IMG/VR virus record: IMGVR_UViG_3300020445_001331
Location: 1-52,569 of that record
DNA from: a virus
Reading direction: 5' to 3' (one strand)
Length of the DNA stretch: 52,569 bases
In this document: piece after piece, positions 7,864-16,235 of the stretch
Position numbering within the stretch: position 1 is the stretch's first letter
How the letters are laid out: every line of letters begins with the position of its first letter
Translations under genes and position numbers: made by a program
Notes under the pieces: generated by a model
The model's input: only the letters and a program-made list of their open reading frames with translations
Databases searched by the model: none
What the model was told of the DNA's origin: nothing

Positions 7864-8978
7864 AATGTTTAGCCCCATGGCACAGCATTTTGGTACGTTT
7901 TAATGGTGATATTGTACCAGACGGAGTGTACAAAAATCGCTATGGTAACGTGCTTAAATCGTCTTTAAATGACGTCTTAGACAGCTTTACAGCGTCATAC
8001 ACTAAAGATTCTTTGCGTATGGGTCAACTACCACCCGAGTGCGAACAATGTGCTTTAAAAGAAGGTTCTGTAGGTCATAGTAGACGTTTATTCTTCCGTG
8101 ATATACTTAATCCAATGGTTGAAAATTTGGATTATGACTACTCAAAAAACTTCACAGATATAATGTTTTTGGAGTTTAATATGAGTAATATTTGTAACTT
8201 AAAATGCCGTATGTGTAATGGTATAAGTTCAAGTGCTTGGGTTAAAGAAGAAAAGAAATTGGCATCAATATCAGCTGATTATCAACGTCCTGTAGAACAT
8301 CCTGAGTTTGGTTATACAAATAAAAGTGAAGAAATTGTTGCTAGACTTTTTGAAGATCCAACACCATTTAAGAACTTACGTTACCTAAGTATTAAAGGTG
8401 GCGAACCTTATATGGAACCTGCTAATAAAATTATACTTAAGAAATTTATTGATTTAGGTATTGCTAAAAACGTTACTATCGATTGGACTACTAATGGAAC
8501 TATGGTAGATGAAGAAGTTGCCGACTTGGCAAAACAATACGGTCATACTAAATGGACAGTAAGTTTAGAAGGTACTGACGGACTTTATGAATACATTAGA
8601 GGCGGTAAGAACTTTAGCTTTGAACAACTTAATACCAACTTACAACAATATGACTTTGATAGAATAATAATTGCTGTAACTGTAATGACATACAATATTG
8701 CACACTTACACGAAATACAAAAATGGTTTGATAAAAATAAAAAGAGTAACTGGTCAATTTACTTTAACAATGTAGTGGCTACTCCGGCTTACTTAAATCC
8801 AAGAGTTTTACCTAATGATATTTTACAAGATATCAATCCTAAATTAAAAAATATAAATTATACAAATAACGGAAGTAACTTATTAGATACTTTTGTAAAT
8901 TATACAAAAGATTTAGATAAAATTAGAAACGACAATGTATTAGATCATTGTCCTGAGCTTACTAGGCTTTTTGTATAG
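7860..8978 (+). CDS. Twitch-type radical SAM protein with incomplete N-terminal cysteine set
   Basis: The 372-aa protein has the radical SAM triad CNLKCRMC (C112, C116, C119), a GGEP loop at 180-183 and the family segment DWTTNGT. Its N-terminal region looks like a twitch domain (C3 and C61-x-x-C64), but the central CC pair found in its relatives is replaced by VPDGVY near residue 20. The auxiliary cluster may therefore have an Asp or open ligand, or be lost. It is the last gene of the rightward operon, coupled to the propeller gene by an ATGA overlap. Its 3' end overlaps the convergent dehydrogenase gene by 17 nt. The substrate is unknown. Confidence 0.85.
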   Translation: MKCLAPWHSILVRFNGDIVPDGVYKNRYGNVLKSSLNDVLDSFTASYTKDSLRMGQLPPECEQCALKEGSVGHSRRLFFRDILNPMVENLDYDYSKNFTDIMFLEFNMSNICNLKCRMCNGISSSAWVKEEKKLASISADYQRPVEHPEFGYTNKSEEIVARLFEDPTPFKNLRYLSIKGGEPYMEPANKIILKKFIDLGIAKNVTIDWTTNGTMVDEEVADLAKQYGHTKWTVSLEGTDGLYEYIRGGKNFSFEQLNTNLQQYDFDRIIIAVTVMTYNIAHLHEIQKWFDKNKKSNWSIYFNNVVATPAYLNPRVLPNDILQDINPKLKNINYTNNGSNLLDTFVNYTKDLDKIRNDNVLDHCPELTRLFV

Positions 8979-9510
8979 GATCCATACACACGTAATGAAT
9001 GTTTATGTGTTGTGGTTGATCTATTAACCACTTAACATATTTTCCAGCTTCTAATAAACTAATTTTATTTTTGCCGTCTTCACGTGCTTGTTGACTTTGA
9101 CTGTTTAGTTGACCAAATGCTATGTTAGTAACTCTTATATCACTATTACCCCAACAAGAGTCTTGACTCATCTTTTTACTCATGCCGTCTAGCATTAATT
9201 TGTTTTCTTTATAATTTTTAGGACTATATCCGCCTTCCCAATAAACACTTGTACTACTAATGTTTATAATATGTCCTTTTTCAAACTGATTATAAACTGC
9301 TTCTAGTATTTTATACTGTTGTCCATCAGGTCCATAAAGACTGTTTACAAATACATCATAATCTTTTGCATAGTTGGCGACTTTTTGTGCATCGTTCATA
9401 TCCCAACCGTTATGACGTCCTATAAACTCTACCATATTACGATTGTAGGCTTCCCATATACCTTTGCATAATCCTTCATAATTAGGATTACCTGTAATTA
9501 AAATTTTCAT
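8962..9510 (-). CDS. Short-chain dehydrogenase/epimerase-like protein
   Basis: With the start at 9510 (ATGA overlap with the upstream gene) the protein is 182 aa. KILITGNPNYEGLCKGI resembles the Rossmann-fold TGxxxGxG nucleotide loop in altered form. ISSTSVY (S85-S88) followed by Y100-x-x-x-K104 fits the SDR catalytic Ser and YxxxK. It is shorter than ordinary SDRs (about 250 aa) and lacks a clear substrate-binding C-terminal part. It is probably an NAD(P)-dependent sugar or small-molecule oxidoreductase, or a reduced relative. It is the last gene of the long leftward operon starting at 19870 and converges on the radical SAM gene. Confidence 0.65.
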   Translation of the reverse strand: MKILITGNPNYEGLCKGIWEAYNRNMVEFIGRHNGWDMNDAQKVANYAKDYDVFVNSLYGPDGQQYKILEAVYNQFEKGHIINISSTSVYWEGGYSPKNYKENKLMLDGMSKKMSQDSCWGNSDIRVTNIAFGQLNSQSQQAREDGKNKISLLEAGKYVKWLIDQPQHINIHYVCMDPIQKA

Positions 9511-9848
9511 GAAAAGTCCATTCTCCAAGGTAACATTGTATAACCCATTGGTGATAAAACGTATGTTTCAGTACAGTAAAGTATCACTAATGCAAATATA
9601 CTTTTAGCCCACCAAGGCCATTTTTTTACTCTGCTTAATAGTGGTCCTAATATCCATTCTAGTAATCTACTATATGCTGACCAAAAACGATCACTAATAC
9701 TATAAGGAGGAGTTTTTAATATTATAAGACCAAATGCTATCCACCATACCCAAGTTGGGTGTTCTTCACTTACTCCATATCCAAACATAAAAGGCAACAC
9801 TAATGCTGTTAGATATAATCCTATATATTTTCTTAAATGCTTAACCAT
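9507..9848 (-). CDS. Small multi-pass membrane protein
   Basis: The 113-aa protein has three hydrophobic stretches that could cross the membrane: about residues 8-24, 33-48 and 81-98. They are separated by basic or aromatic loops (SRLLEWILGPLLSRVKKWPWW). No family is recognised. It overlaps the zinc-ribbon gene upstream by 8 nt and the dehydrogenase gene downstream by 4 nt, so it is part of the same coupled operon. It could anchor a surface-modifying complex in the inner membrane, but nothing in the sequence proves that. Confidence 0.7.
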   Translation of the reverse strand: MVKHLRKYIGLYLTALVLPFMFGYGVSEEHPTWVWWIAFGLIILKTPPYSISDRFWSAYSRLLEWILGPLLSRVKKWPWWAKSIFALVILYCTETYVLSPMGYTMLPWRMDFS

Positions 9849-10041
9849 AATATTTGTCGTTTCCTTTGTGCCAACCTATATCTTGTATTGCGTCTGGCTG
9901 TGAACACTTTGGACATACCCACCATTCCTCTATGTTGTCATTGGTATTTAACTCTTGTGCTACTCCTCGCCAACCACAATGGCCGCATAACCAATTCCAT
10001 ATTTGATTCATGCCTTCTGCTAATGCTACGTTGTCGTCCAT
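9841..10041 (-). CDS. Zinc-ribbon protein
   Basis: The preferred start at 10041 gives 66 aa with AGAGG immediately upstream; an in-frame ATG at 10080 would add 13 residues. CGHCGW (C19, C22) and CPKC (C43, C46) form a classic four-cysteine zinc ribbon, and the rest is polar with several Trp residues. Such small ribbons bind nucleic acid or protein or serve as rubredoxin-like electron carriers. The CxxC pairs next to radical SAM genes would also permit a redox role. It overlaps the upstream radical SAM gene by 16 nt. Confidence 0.65.
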   Translation of the reverse strand: MDDNVALAEGMNQIWNWLCGHCGWRGVAQELNTNDNIEEWWVCPKCSQPDAIQDIGWHKGNDKYYG

Positions 10042-10967
10042 TCCTCTTGTTCCTTCCTTATGTAGATGTCGCTTAAACAACTACAAATTTCTTTGCCACA
10101 AGTTATAGGTTCTGTTGGTAACTTGTATCTTTCTAAATTTCCTAAAGGTCCACCAAACTGGCAATCTGCTCGATACATATTTCCCCACATATCTATATTA
10201 ACACCATCTAAGCCAGCCCAACATTTCCAACCTCTAAACTTATTTTTTTCATCTAAGATTAATTGATTAGCATCAACTTCTTGATTCTCTTTAAACCAAT
10301 CACTAAATTGTATTTCCATTGAACCTCTGTGTAAGTCTTTATCGTTAATCTTTCTAGTAAAAGGCCAATTTTTTATTAAGTCTTTTTGCTTTGGTGTATA
10401 TGCAACTACTTCGTTTGTAATGTTATCGCTATACGTTTTATCAACAATTACTTTAGGCCATATTGTACAATTACTTGTATTACTAAAGATTTTTTCTGAT
10501 ACTGCAAATGCTTCATCAAAATCATCTGGTAGTAACATCATATTAATTATTGTTGTAATTTTAGATTCGTTTATTACTTCTATAAAATGATCTGGGTCTG
10601 CGTATGCTTTATGATAACTTAACATCATAGCATCTGTAAAAGGAGCAATACGTTTAAAGTACTCTGCACTTTGACTGCCGTTAGATACAAATGTAAATTT
10701 GTGTCCTTGCTCTTTAACACACTCAGCCATGTCTATAAAATGTTTCCAGTATGTAGGTTCTCCGCCACTAATTCTAAAGCAAATAGTTTTATCTTTTTGT
10801 TTAAAGTTTTGTATAAATCGTTCTACTGTTGACCACAAAGGTTGTCCTGTACTTCCGTTATGTAATATGTCTGGACAATATTCACAACGATAGTTACACT
10901 TATTAGAAAGTGTCCAACTGACTAGAAACCAGTCTTTTTTTGTAGGATCTTTGTAGCCTAACCTCAT
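10026..10967 (-). CDS. Radical SAM protein with C-terminal cysteine cluster
   Basis: The 313-aa protein has CNYRCEYC (C24, C28, C31) and SGGEPT (GGEP at 68-71), so the radical SAM core is intact. The C-terminal third carries KCWAG (C249), ADCQFGGPLGN (C269) and C290, C295 and C297, a likely auxiliary Fe-S site. It is a paralogue of the 320-aa protein ending at 16228, sharing SGGEPT, the GWxCW(S/A)G element and the xPLGxL element. It has no N-terminal twitch domain. It starts with an ATGA overlap on the dioxygenase gene. The product and substrate are unknown; peptide or protein modification is plausible. Confidence 0.86.
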   Translation of the reverse strand: MRLGYKDPTKKDWFLVSWTLSNKCNYRCEYCPDILHNGSTGQPLWSTVERFIQNFKQKDKTICFRISGGEPTYWKHFIDMAECVKEQGHKFTFVSNGSQSAEYFKRIAPFTDAMMLSYHKAYADPDHFIEVINESKITTIINMMLLPDDFDEAFAVSEKIFSNTSNCTIWPKVIVDKTYSDNITNEVVAYTPKQKDLIKNWPFTRKINDKDLHRGSMEIQFSDWFKENQEVDANQLILDEKNKFRGWKCWAGLDGVNIDMWGNMYRADCQFGGPLGNLERYKLPTEPITCGKEICSCLSDIYIRKEQEEWTTT

Positions 10968-11614
10968 TCGCTCATACTATGTTTAATGATCAAATCGTGT
11001 GTGCGTTCATTTAATTTTACAGTTAATATTAATGCGTGTAAATCATTTGAAAAGCTAAACACACTATGATCAAGTTGAAAGTTAATAAAATATAAAAAGC
11101 CTGGGTCAGGATAGAAAGGTTTTCCATCTAACATATGAACAAAGTTCTCTGGCTTACAACTTCCAAACACACATAGTAATCTAAAGTATTCCGGGTCAGG
11201 ACCTGGGAAGTCTCTGTGTGGTGGAAAGAATCCACCTTGATCTACTCTTAATAAATGTACTCTACCTATATCAGGTGCAAATACATCTACAAGTTTTGCT
11301 AGATCTGGAATTTCTTTATACACTTCTGTTGGAGTAGTAAAGTTTTCTTCCTTCATCTCAACGTCATGGTAACGTTGCATATAGCCGAAGCTGTTTAAGT
11401 GATAGTTGTCCATTACATCGCCTGAATGACTAGTAATAGGTAATCCCCATCTGTTGTTTACTGTATCCTTCTTTACGTTGTAAGGACACCAGTTGTCTGC
11501 GAACTTGTCTTTTAGTTGACGTTCGACAAGGTATGGATCTATCTTTAATTTAAGTTTTACTGTATCACCTAAATTAGTAAGACTGTTCCATAACATAGCT
11601 CTATTCATGTCCAT
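10964..11614 (-). CDS. Aspartyl/asparaginyl hydroxylase-like dioxygenase
   Basis: The 216-aa protein contains RVDQGGFFPPHRDFP, with H133 and D135 as iron ligands. Distal H183 lies in FQLDHSVFSFSNDLHALI. The Arg expected for 2-oxoglutarate binding is not at the usual place after the distal His, where HALILTVK is found instead, so the co-substrate mode may differ. It is sandwiched between two radical SAM genes, overlapping the upstream one by 14 nt and the downstream one by 4 nt. A radical SAM and dioxygenase pair acting on the same peptide or protein is a reasonable hypothesis. It is divergent in sequence from the two dioxygenases at the left end. Confidence 0.65.
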   Translation of the reverse strand: MDMNRAMLWNSLTNLGDTVKLKLKIDPYLVERQLKDKFADNWCPYNVKKDTVNNRWGLPITSHSGDVMDNYHLNSFGYMQRYHDVEMKEENFTTPTEVYKEIPDLAKLVDVFAPDIGRVHLLRVDQGGFFPPHRDFPGPDPEYFRLLCVFGSCKPENFVHMLDGKPFYPDPGFLYFINFQLDHSVFSFSNDLHALILTVKLNERTHDLIIKHSMSE

Positions 11615-12929
11615 TTATAAATTCTCCTAATTCTTTAAAAGTTTTGGTGTAATCTAACCCTCTAGTTTTATCGGTTACGGCCAAATACTCACGCAAAGCA
11701 GGTAGCTTATGACTCCAATCTTCTTGCATCATGTATTTAATCAGCCCTAACCATCTATCTCTGCCATATGGATTGTTACAAAACTCAAAATTAAACTTTT
11801 GTCTATCCACAAATGTTGTTATCTTATCTTTAACCCACAATTTTGCAGGTTCTGGTAACACTCTTACATTTAAGTAAGATGGCAAGTAAACTAAATGTGT
11901 TCCTATTATACCACCGCCGAACATTGATGGATTAATTTTACTAAATCCTTGATCCATTTTCCATTCAGCTAGTTCATCGATATAACCTGCGTTTAGTAAT
12001 TGTACTGCACAGGCAATATTAATAACTGTATTATCCTTTGTATTCTCGTCTAGTCTTTTTAAATTCTTTGTTATAGTTTCCCACTTACTAGGATAACGAA
12101 TATAGTCATTACGTTCACCAATAGCATCTATACTAAAGTTAAAACGTACTTCTTTAAAATGTCTCCATAAGTCAAACAACTTATCTGGTAGTTCTACTCC
12201 ATTTGAGTTGTATCTTAAATTACAATCTTTTGCATATCCTTCTTCAACCATAAACTCTAATATTTTATAATGCTCTGGTATTAGTAATGGCTCGCCACCT
12301 GCAAAATATAATTCTTGTATATTAAATGCTTGGTGTTTCATAGAATCTATAAACGATCCTTTTTTGTACCAAGTATAATCATATTGATCGTCCCAACCTT
12401 GGTCAGCAATTAAGTCTTTATTTTTATACTGCGGAGTTTGTATTTTCCATTCTTTAATCCAACTTGAACTATCGTGTGGGCTACACATTATACATTTAAG
12501 TTGACATAAGTTACCTAAACGTAAATCAAAGTAAGGAATGTCTACAGGTAAACTACCATCGTCTTTTGTACTAGCAATAAGTTTATCAAAGTCTACACGT
12601 TCTTGCCATTCTCTTGTTTCCCATTTACGTTTACTCATCATACCTTTTGCTTCTTCATTAAAACATTTTACGCAACTAGCAGGTATTTCGTTATTAAGCA
12701 TTTGAAGTCTAGTTCTTCTCATATGTTCGCTGTTCCATACTTCTTCTATTGTATGGTCACGTAGGTTCATAGCAATACCGTCTTTCTTAACAAGTCCTGC
12801 TGTTTTTACATCTGATAAATCATCTAGTATACCTGCACCACTGGCATTGGCAGTACAACAAACTCTAACATCTCCGTTAGGTCGTGTTGCTAAATGTAAC
12901 CAGGGTAATGGGCAAAATGTTTTATTCAT
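11601..12929 (-). CDS. Twitch-type radical SAM protein
   Basis: The 442-aa protein has an N-terminal twitch-like segment (C6, C24, C25, C86-x-x-C89) beginning FCPLPWLHL, a common opening for this family. The radical SAM core follows: CQLKCIMC (C142, C146, C149), GGEP at 211-214, then RYNSNG and SIDAIGERNDYIRY. It resembles the plus-strand proteins starting at 4006 and 7860. Members with this N-terminal domain are common in marine phages and bacteria but mostly uncharacterised. It couples upstream to HemC by an ATGA overlap. HemC makes a tetrapyrrole precursor, but this enzyme lacks the CxxxCxxCxC of HemN, so it is not a coproporphyrinogen oxidase. Confidence 0.88.
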   Translation of the reverse strand: MNKTFCPLPWLHLATRPNGDVRVCCTANASGAGILDDLSDVKTAGLVKKDGIAMNLRDHTIEEVWNSEHMRRTRLQMLNNEIPASCVKCFNEEAKGMMSKRKWETREWQERVDFDKLIASTKDDGSLPVDIPYFDLRLGNLCQLKCIMCSPHDSSSWIKEWKIQTPQYKNKDLIADQGWDDQYDYTWYKKGSFIDSMKHQAFNIQELYFAGGEPLLIPEHYKILEFMVEEGYAKDCNLRYNSNGVELPDKLFDLWRHFKEVRFNFSIDAIGERNDYIRYPSKWETITKNLKRLDENTKDNTVINIACAVQLLNAGYIDELAEWKMDQGFSKINPSMFGGGIIGTHLVYLPSYLNVRVLPEPAKLWVKDKITTFVDRQKFNFEFCNNPYGRDRWLGLIKYMMQEDWSHKLPALREYLAVTDKTRGLDYTKTFKELGEFINGHE

Positions 12930-13762
12930 TTTATTTGTTTACCTACAAGCTCTCCTAACTTTTTATAATCAAGCATTTTTCCTGTAAGTTTATACTCTTT
13001 CATATTTTCATAATTAATTGCTTCTAACGTAATACAGTCTCCTGTAATTTGTGCAAGTACACCTACGGCACTATGACAGTTACCATCTAATACTTTCATT
13101 ACAGTGAGTTCTGCCATTGCACAATAAAACGTTTCTAAATGATTTATTTGTCTTATTAAAGCTGTATATGGACTCATTGTACGTGTTTGCATAGCAATAA
13201 CTCCTTGTCCAACAGCTGGTAACATTTTATCAAAGCCAAACGTATGTGAAATATGGTCTATTAATCCTAATACTTCTACTCCGGCTCTTGCTAAAACAAC
13301 TGCATCATATTCACCGTCTTTTACTTTTCTAATTCTTGTTGGTACGTTACCTCTAATATGTTTTACTTCTAATGATTCATCTATTAAAGTAAGCTGTTCT
13401 AATCTTCTTGGAGATCCTGTTCCTACTACTGCACCAGGATGTAAACTTCCTACTACACACTCTCTAGGATCATTACGTTTTAAAACACCTGCAATAATTA
13501 ATTCCTTTGGCATTATAGTTGGCAAGTCTTTAAAACTATGTACTGCTACATCAATTGATCCAGCTTCTAATTCATCTTCTATTTTTTTACAAAATACTCC
13601 TTTGCCTCCAATGTCAGCTATAACAGATTCCTTATGAATGTCGCCGTCTGATTTAATAGGTACAATAGTTACTTTACAATCCAACTGTTCAAGTTTTTTT
13701 GTAACACTTTCAGCATATAATAATGCTAACTCACTACCTCTGCAACCTATTCGTACGTTCAT
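12926..13762 (-). CDS. hemC: Porphobilinogen deaminase (hydroxymethylbilane synthase)
   Basis: The 278-aa protein is a clear HemC, which polymerises four porphobilinogens to hydroxymethylbilane in heme and chlorophyll synthesis. Family blocks appear in order: RGSELAL at 8, GGKGVFCKKIEDEL at 52, AVHSFKDLP at 73 with catalytic D79, GTGSPRR at 114, RGNVPTRIRK at 137, DAVVLARAG at 153 and LPAVGQG at 181. C229 in LDGNCHSAVG is the expected dipyrromethane-cofactor cysteine, though the usual GGCxxPxG loop is altered. It is somewhat shorter than the usual 300-310 aa, mainly at the C-terminus. It overlaps neighbours on both sides by 4 nt inside the long operon. HemE lies about 11 kb away; no HemD is visible. 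Confidence 0.95.
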   Translation of the reverse strand: MNVRIGCRGSELALLYAESVTKKLEQLDCKVTIVPIKSDGDIHKESVIADIGGKGVFCKKIEDELEAGSIDVAVHSFKDLPTIMPKELIIAGVLKRNDPRECVVGSLHPGAVVGTGSPRRLEQLTLIDESLEVKHIRGNVPTRIRKVKDGEYDAVVLARAGVEVLGLIDHISHTFGFDKMLPAVGQGVIAMQTRTMSPYTALIRQINHLETFYCAMAELTVMKVLDGNCHSAVGVLAQITGDCITLEAINYENMKEYKLTGKMLDYKKLGELVGKQIK

Positions 13763-14367
13763 TTGTCCTTCCGTCCTATAATCATAAATCTTGTATACTT
13801 TTCTAACTTTAATTCAGCTTCGTCTGTAATACGTAATTTAGATCTTGTTTTAAACTGTTGTAAATCTTCACAGCAATTAATATGTTCTGGGTGATCAAAG
13901 TAATTGTTACTTTGTAAAATAATTTGACAACCTTCTGGAACATTTTCTAACCATTGATTATATTGATCACGTGTAATATGTTCGCAACTTGTATTAATAA
14001 TAAAGTATGGATGTCTAGTATATTCATAAGTTACCATATCGGCAGTTACAGCTTCAAATCTACCTTCTATCTCTTGACGTTTATTCATTGTTGTTGCTAT
14101 CTCTTTACATTTAGGATCAATGTCAACACTTGTAATATGTTTTATACCTAACTCACTATTAAAAATCATACTTGATAGTAATCCATTCCAGCCGCCAAAG
14201 ATAACAACTTCAGCATTTCTAATTTGCTTATGTTTTTCTAATGCGTCTATTAAGAATAGTTTAGATTGGATTTGTCCGCCCCAGAAACTTTCAAGAGTTC
14301 TGTCCCTATCTTCGCTATTGCGAATTGCGTCCATCCAAAATTTAATATCTTCAATCTCTATTTTCAT
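13759..14367 (-). CDS. Class I SAM methyltransferase-like protein
   Basis: The 202-aa protein shows a methyltransferase-like Rossmann pattern. VVIFGGWNG (about 55-62) stands for motif I, TSVDID (D82) for the acidic end of strand 2 that would hold the SAM ribose, and FEAVTADM (about 104-111) for motif II. The glycine loop is atypical (FGGWNG), so assignment to methyl transfer is tentative. There is no DPPY-type DNA methylase motif. The gene overlaps the NDP-sugar dehydrogenase upstream by 17 nt and HemC downstream by 4 nt. It could methylate a sugar, peptide or small metabolite in this island. Confidence 0.6.
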   Translation of the reverse strand: MKIEIEDIKFWMDAIRNSEDRDRTLESFWGGQIQSKLFLIDALEKHKQIRNAEVVIFGGWNGLLSSMIFNSELGIKHITSVDIDPKCKEIATTMNKRQEIEGRFEAVTADMVTYEYTRHPYFIINTSCEHITRDQYNQWLENVPEGCQIILQSNNYFDHPEHINCCEDLQQFKTRSKLRITDEAELKLEKYTRFMIIGRKDK

Positions 14368-15166
14368 TCCAAGCCTCAGGGCATATACTTTTCATTGCAT
14401 CTACAATTTCTGTTGTCACGTTTCTACGCACCTTTTCGTTATATTCTAGTGTTTCTTTTAACAAGGATAAATCTACATTTTCTTGTTGAGCAGAATGTAT
14501 TATTGCCTTAATATCTTTAGGAAAACAATGCCCACCAAAGCCACGTTCTCCTGTAACTTCAGTATGACTCGCTCCTATACGTGTATCTGCTCCTACACCT
14601 TTAGCAACTGCTTCATAGTCAATACCAACTGCTTTGCATAAATCGTATATTTGATTAAAGAAAGCAACTTTATTTGCTAAAAAGCTATTTCTAAAGTATT
14701 TAATCAGAATTAATTGGCGTGGATCTGCTAACATAAAGCTAGTACCACTGCCTAATGTAGTAGCAAACACTTTTTGCCAGAACTCTGTATTACCACCACC
14801 TAAAAATAAGTCTTTTGTGTTTAATAAGTCTTCTACTGATGTTGCATTACGTAAAAACTCTGGACTAAATGTAATTTCCTTCTGTGGAAATGCGTCTATA
14901 ATTGTTTCCCAGCCTTCTAAACTAATTGTACTTTTAATTAATATAGGGACATCTGGTGATTTTTCAATGCATTCATATACACTATTAACACTACACGCAC
15001 CATTCTCAAAAGAAGGTGTTGCTGTGCATATAATTACTGCATCAGTATCACTACTAAAACTTTTATGTCCTTTATATGGATCATATATTTCAACATCAAC
15101 GAAACTTCCTAATAATTGTTCGTGTGCTTGACCTACTGCTCCATATCCTGCTATTGTTATCTTCAT
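14351..15166 (-). CDS. NDP-sugar (UDP-glucose/GDP-mannose) dehydrogenase, short form
   Basis: Starting at 15166 (GAGGAAAAG upstream, ATGA overlap with the tiny upstream gene), the protein is 271 aa. It has the NAD loop GYGAVG (7-12), SPEFLRNATS at 101, the central-helix lysine K166 in FLANKVAFFNQ and the catalytic cysteine C214 in GFGGHCFPKD. These are hallmarks of four-electron NDP-sugar 6-dehydrogenases that make uronic acids. The usual C-terminal NDP-binding domain (full length about 400-440 aa) is missing, so it may need a partner or use a different substrate. A longer open frame to 15289 runs over the 27-aa gene and is not used. A second dehydrogenase starts the same operon at 19870. Confidence 0.85.
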   Translation of the reverse strand: MKITIAGYGAVGQAHEQLLGSFVDVEIYDPYKGHKSFSSDTDAVIICTATPSFENGACSVNSVYECIEKSPDVPILIKSTISLEGWETIIDAFPQKEITFSPEFLRNATSVEDLLNTKDLFLGGGNTEFWQKVFATTLGSGTSFMLADPRQLILIKYFRNSFLANKVAFFNQIYDLCKAVGIDYEAVAKGVGADTRIGASHTEVTGERGFGGHCFPKDIKAIIHSAQQENVDLSLLKETLEYNEKVRRNVTTEIVDAMKSICPEAWNENRD

Positions 15167-15246
15167 CTTTTCCTCGTTATTTTCTTTAGTAGCCATGTAG
15201 CAAACGCCATAATGGCCGCAACTAAGACTCCTATTCCTATTTTCAT
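15163..15246 (-). CDS. 27-residue single-pass membrane peptide
   Basis: This is an 84-nt ORF. Its ATG at 15246 overlaps the stop of the radical SAM gene (ATGA), and its TGA overlaps the ATG of the NDP-sugar dehydrogenase (ATGA). The peptide begins MKIGIG, has a hydrophobic core (V7 to L20, containing AAIMAFATWLL) and ends in a strongly basic tail with K21, K22, K25, R24-type charge and R27. This is a typical N-out/C-in single-span small membrane protein. Both exact ATGA couplings argue that it is translated, even though it is very short. It could anchor or regulate the neighbouring enzymes. An alternative is that it is only a coupling spacer. Confidence 0.6.
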   Translation of the reverse strand: MKIGIGVLVAAIMAFATWLLKKITRKR

Positions 15247-16235
15247 TTCTTCTCCACAAATTGTTCACGTAACTTATCAAAGCTACCACATTGTTTTGAA
15301 CATTCTTTTAATCCACAAGTTGTCCATTGACTGCTTATTAAGTCAAAGAACCCACTATCAAATATTTCTTTTAAACTTTCGTCGTGTAAGTTAGGAAACC
15401 TTTTAACTTTCATCATATAATCCATCTTACTTGGAAACAGTTGAGGCATCCATTTTAAATCTAACCAACAGCAAGGAGCAACATCACCACCTGCACTAAT
15501 ATATAACATATGATCTTCAACTGCTTTACAATTAATCTTTGGTAATTTTTCTTCTCTGGCCGCTTCAGCTGGTGCTATCATTTCTAAACTTTTATCTGAC
15601 GGATATAACGTATCAACTTTATTCCATTTTTCATCTATAACATCAAACTTTCCATCTCTAAAACGTGTTGTATGTTTTACTTGAAATTCTTTAAAGCCTA
15701 ATTCTTTAGATAATGCACGACAGTCTTCAAGTTGATGTTGATTGTGTTGAAAGACTAACATATCCCAACGTGCTTCTCCGCCAGCTTCAATAAATGTTTT
15801 TGCATTTTCTATAATTTTATCCCAATTGGTGTTTACTCTATATCTAGAATGTGTATCTGCTAATCCGTCAATACCAAATGCCGCTACAACTTTTATTTTT
15901 GCAAGTTCTCTCCACCATTGTGCTACACGACCACTTCCGTTAGTGTGCATTGTTAAACCCATTGTTTCATTATTTCTTCTTAAGTATTGATATATTTCTA
16001 ATGTATCTTTTGCTACAATAGGATCGCCTAGGTTACCACACATATTTAGGTGCCATAGTTGTTTTATAAATTCAGGACTAAACCATTTTTTAAATAATTC
16101 TATATCAACTTCTGCCAAAGTAATAGAGTCAAGTAGAGGACCACCATGCACACGTCTAGCACACATAGGACATTTCGCTTGGCATTTAGAAGTAACTTCT
16201 AAGTGTATCGATTTTATGTCTTCTAACTTATACAT
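15243..16235 (-). CDS. Radical SAM protein with SPASM-like C-terminus
   Basis: From the ATG at 16235 (AAGGAAAAGA upstream) the protein is 330 aa. The core motif CQAKCPMC gives C18, C22 and C25, and GNLGDP around 67-72 substitutes for GGEP. A run of C-terminal cysteines (236, 255, 256, 307, 312, 316) forms a SPASM-like region with DVAPCCW. It closely matches the plus-strand protein at 3021, including the ARWxMLVFxHNxHQLE stretch near 156-170. Enzymes with this layout typically modify peptides or proteins. It overlaps the upstream radical SAM gene by 8 nt, and its stop is shared with the start of the 27-aa peptide gene. Confidence 0.87.
   Translation of the reverse strand: MYKLEDIKSIHLEVTSKCQAKCPMCARRVHGGPLLDSITLAEVDIELFKKWFSPEFIKQLWHLNMCGNLGDPIVAKDTLEIYQYLRRNNETMGLTMHTNGSGRVAQWWRELAKIKVVAAFGIDGLADTHSRYRVNTNWDKIIENAKTFIEAGGEARWDMLVFQHNQHQLEDCRALSKELGFKEFQVKHTTRFRDGKFDVIDEKWNKVDTLYPSDKSLEMIAPAEAAREEKLPKINCKAVEDHMLYISAGGDVAPCCWLDLKWMPQLFPSKMDYMMKVKRFPNLHDESLKEIFDSGFFDLISSQWTTCGLKECSKQCGSFDKLREQFVEKK

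Noticed and set aside
11601-12929. Radical SAM protein next to HemC as a HemN or AhbC/AhbD-type heme enzyme
   Set aside because: HemN needs CxxxCxxCxC, which is absent, and the alternative heme route starts from siroheme and not HemE products; the N-terminal twitch layout fits uncharacterised phage and bacterial enzymes better.
15167-15289. Longer version of the short NDP-sugar dehydrogenase starting at 15289
   Set aside because: The extra residues cover the 27-aa gene in another frame and do not resemble a Rossmann start; GAGGAAAAG and the NAD loop fit the ATG at 15166.
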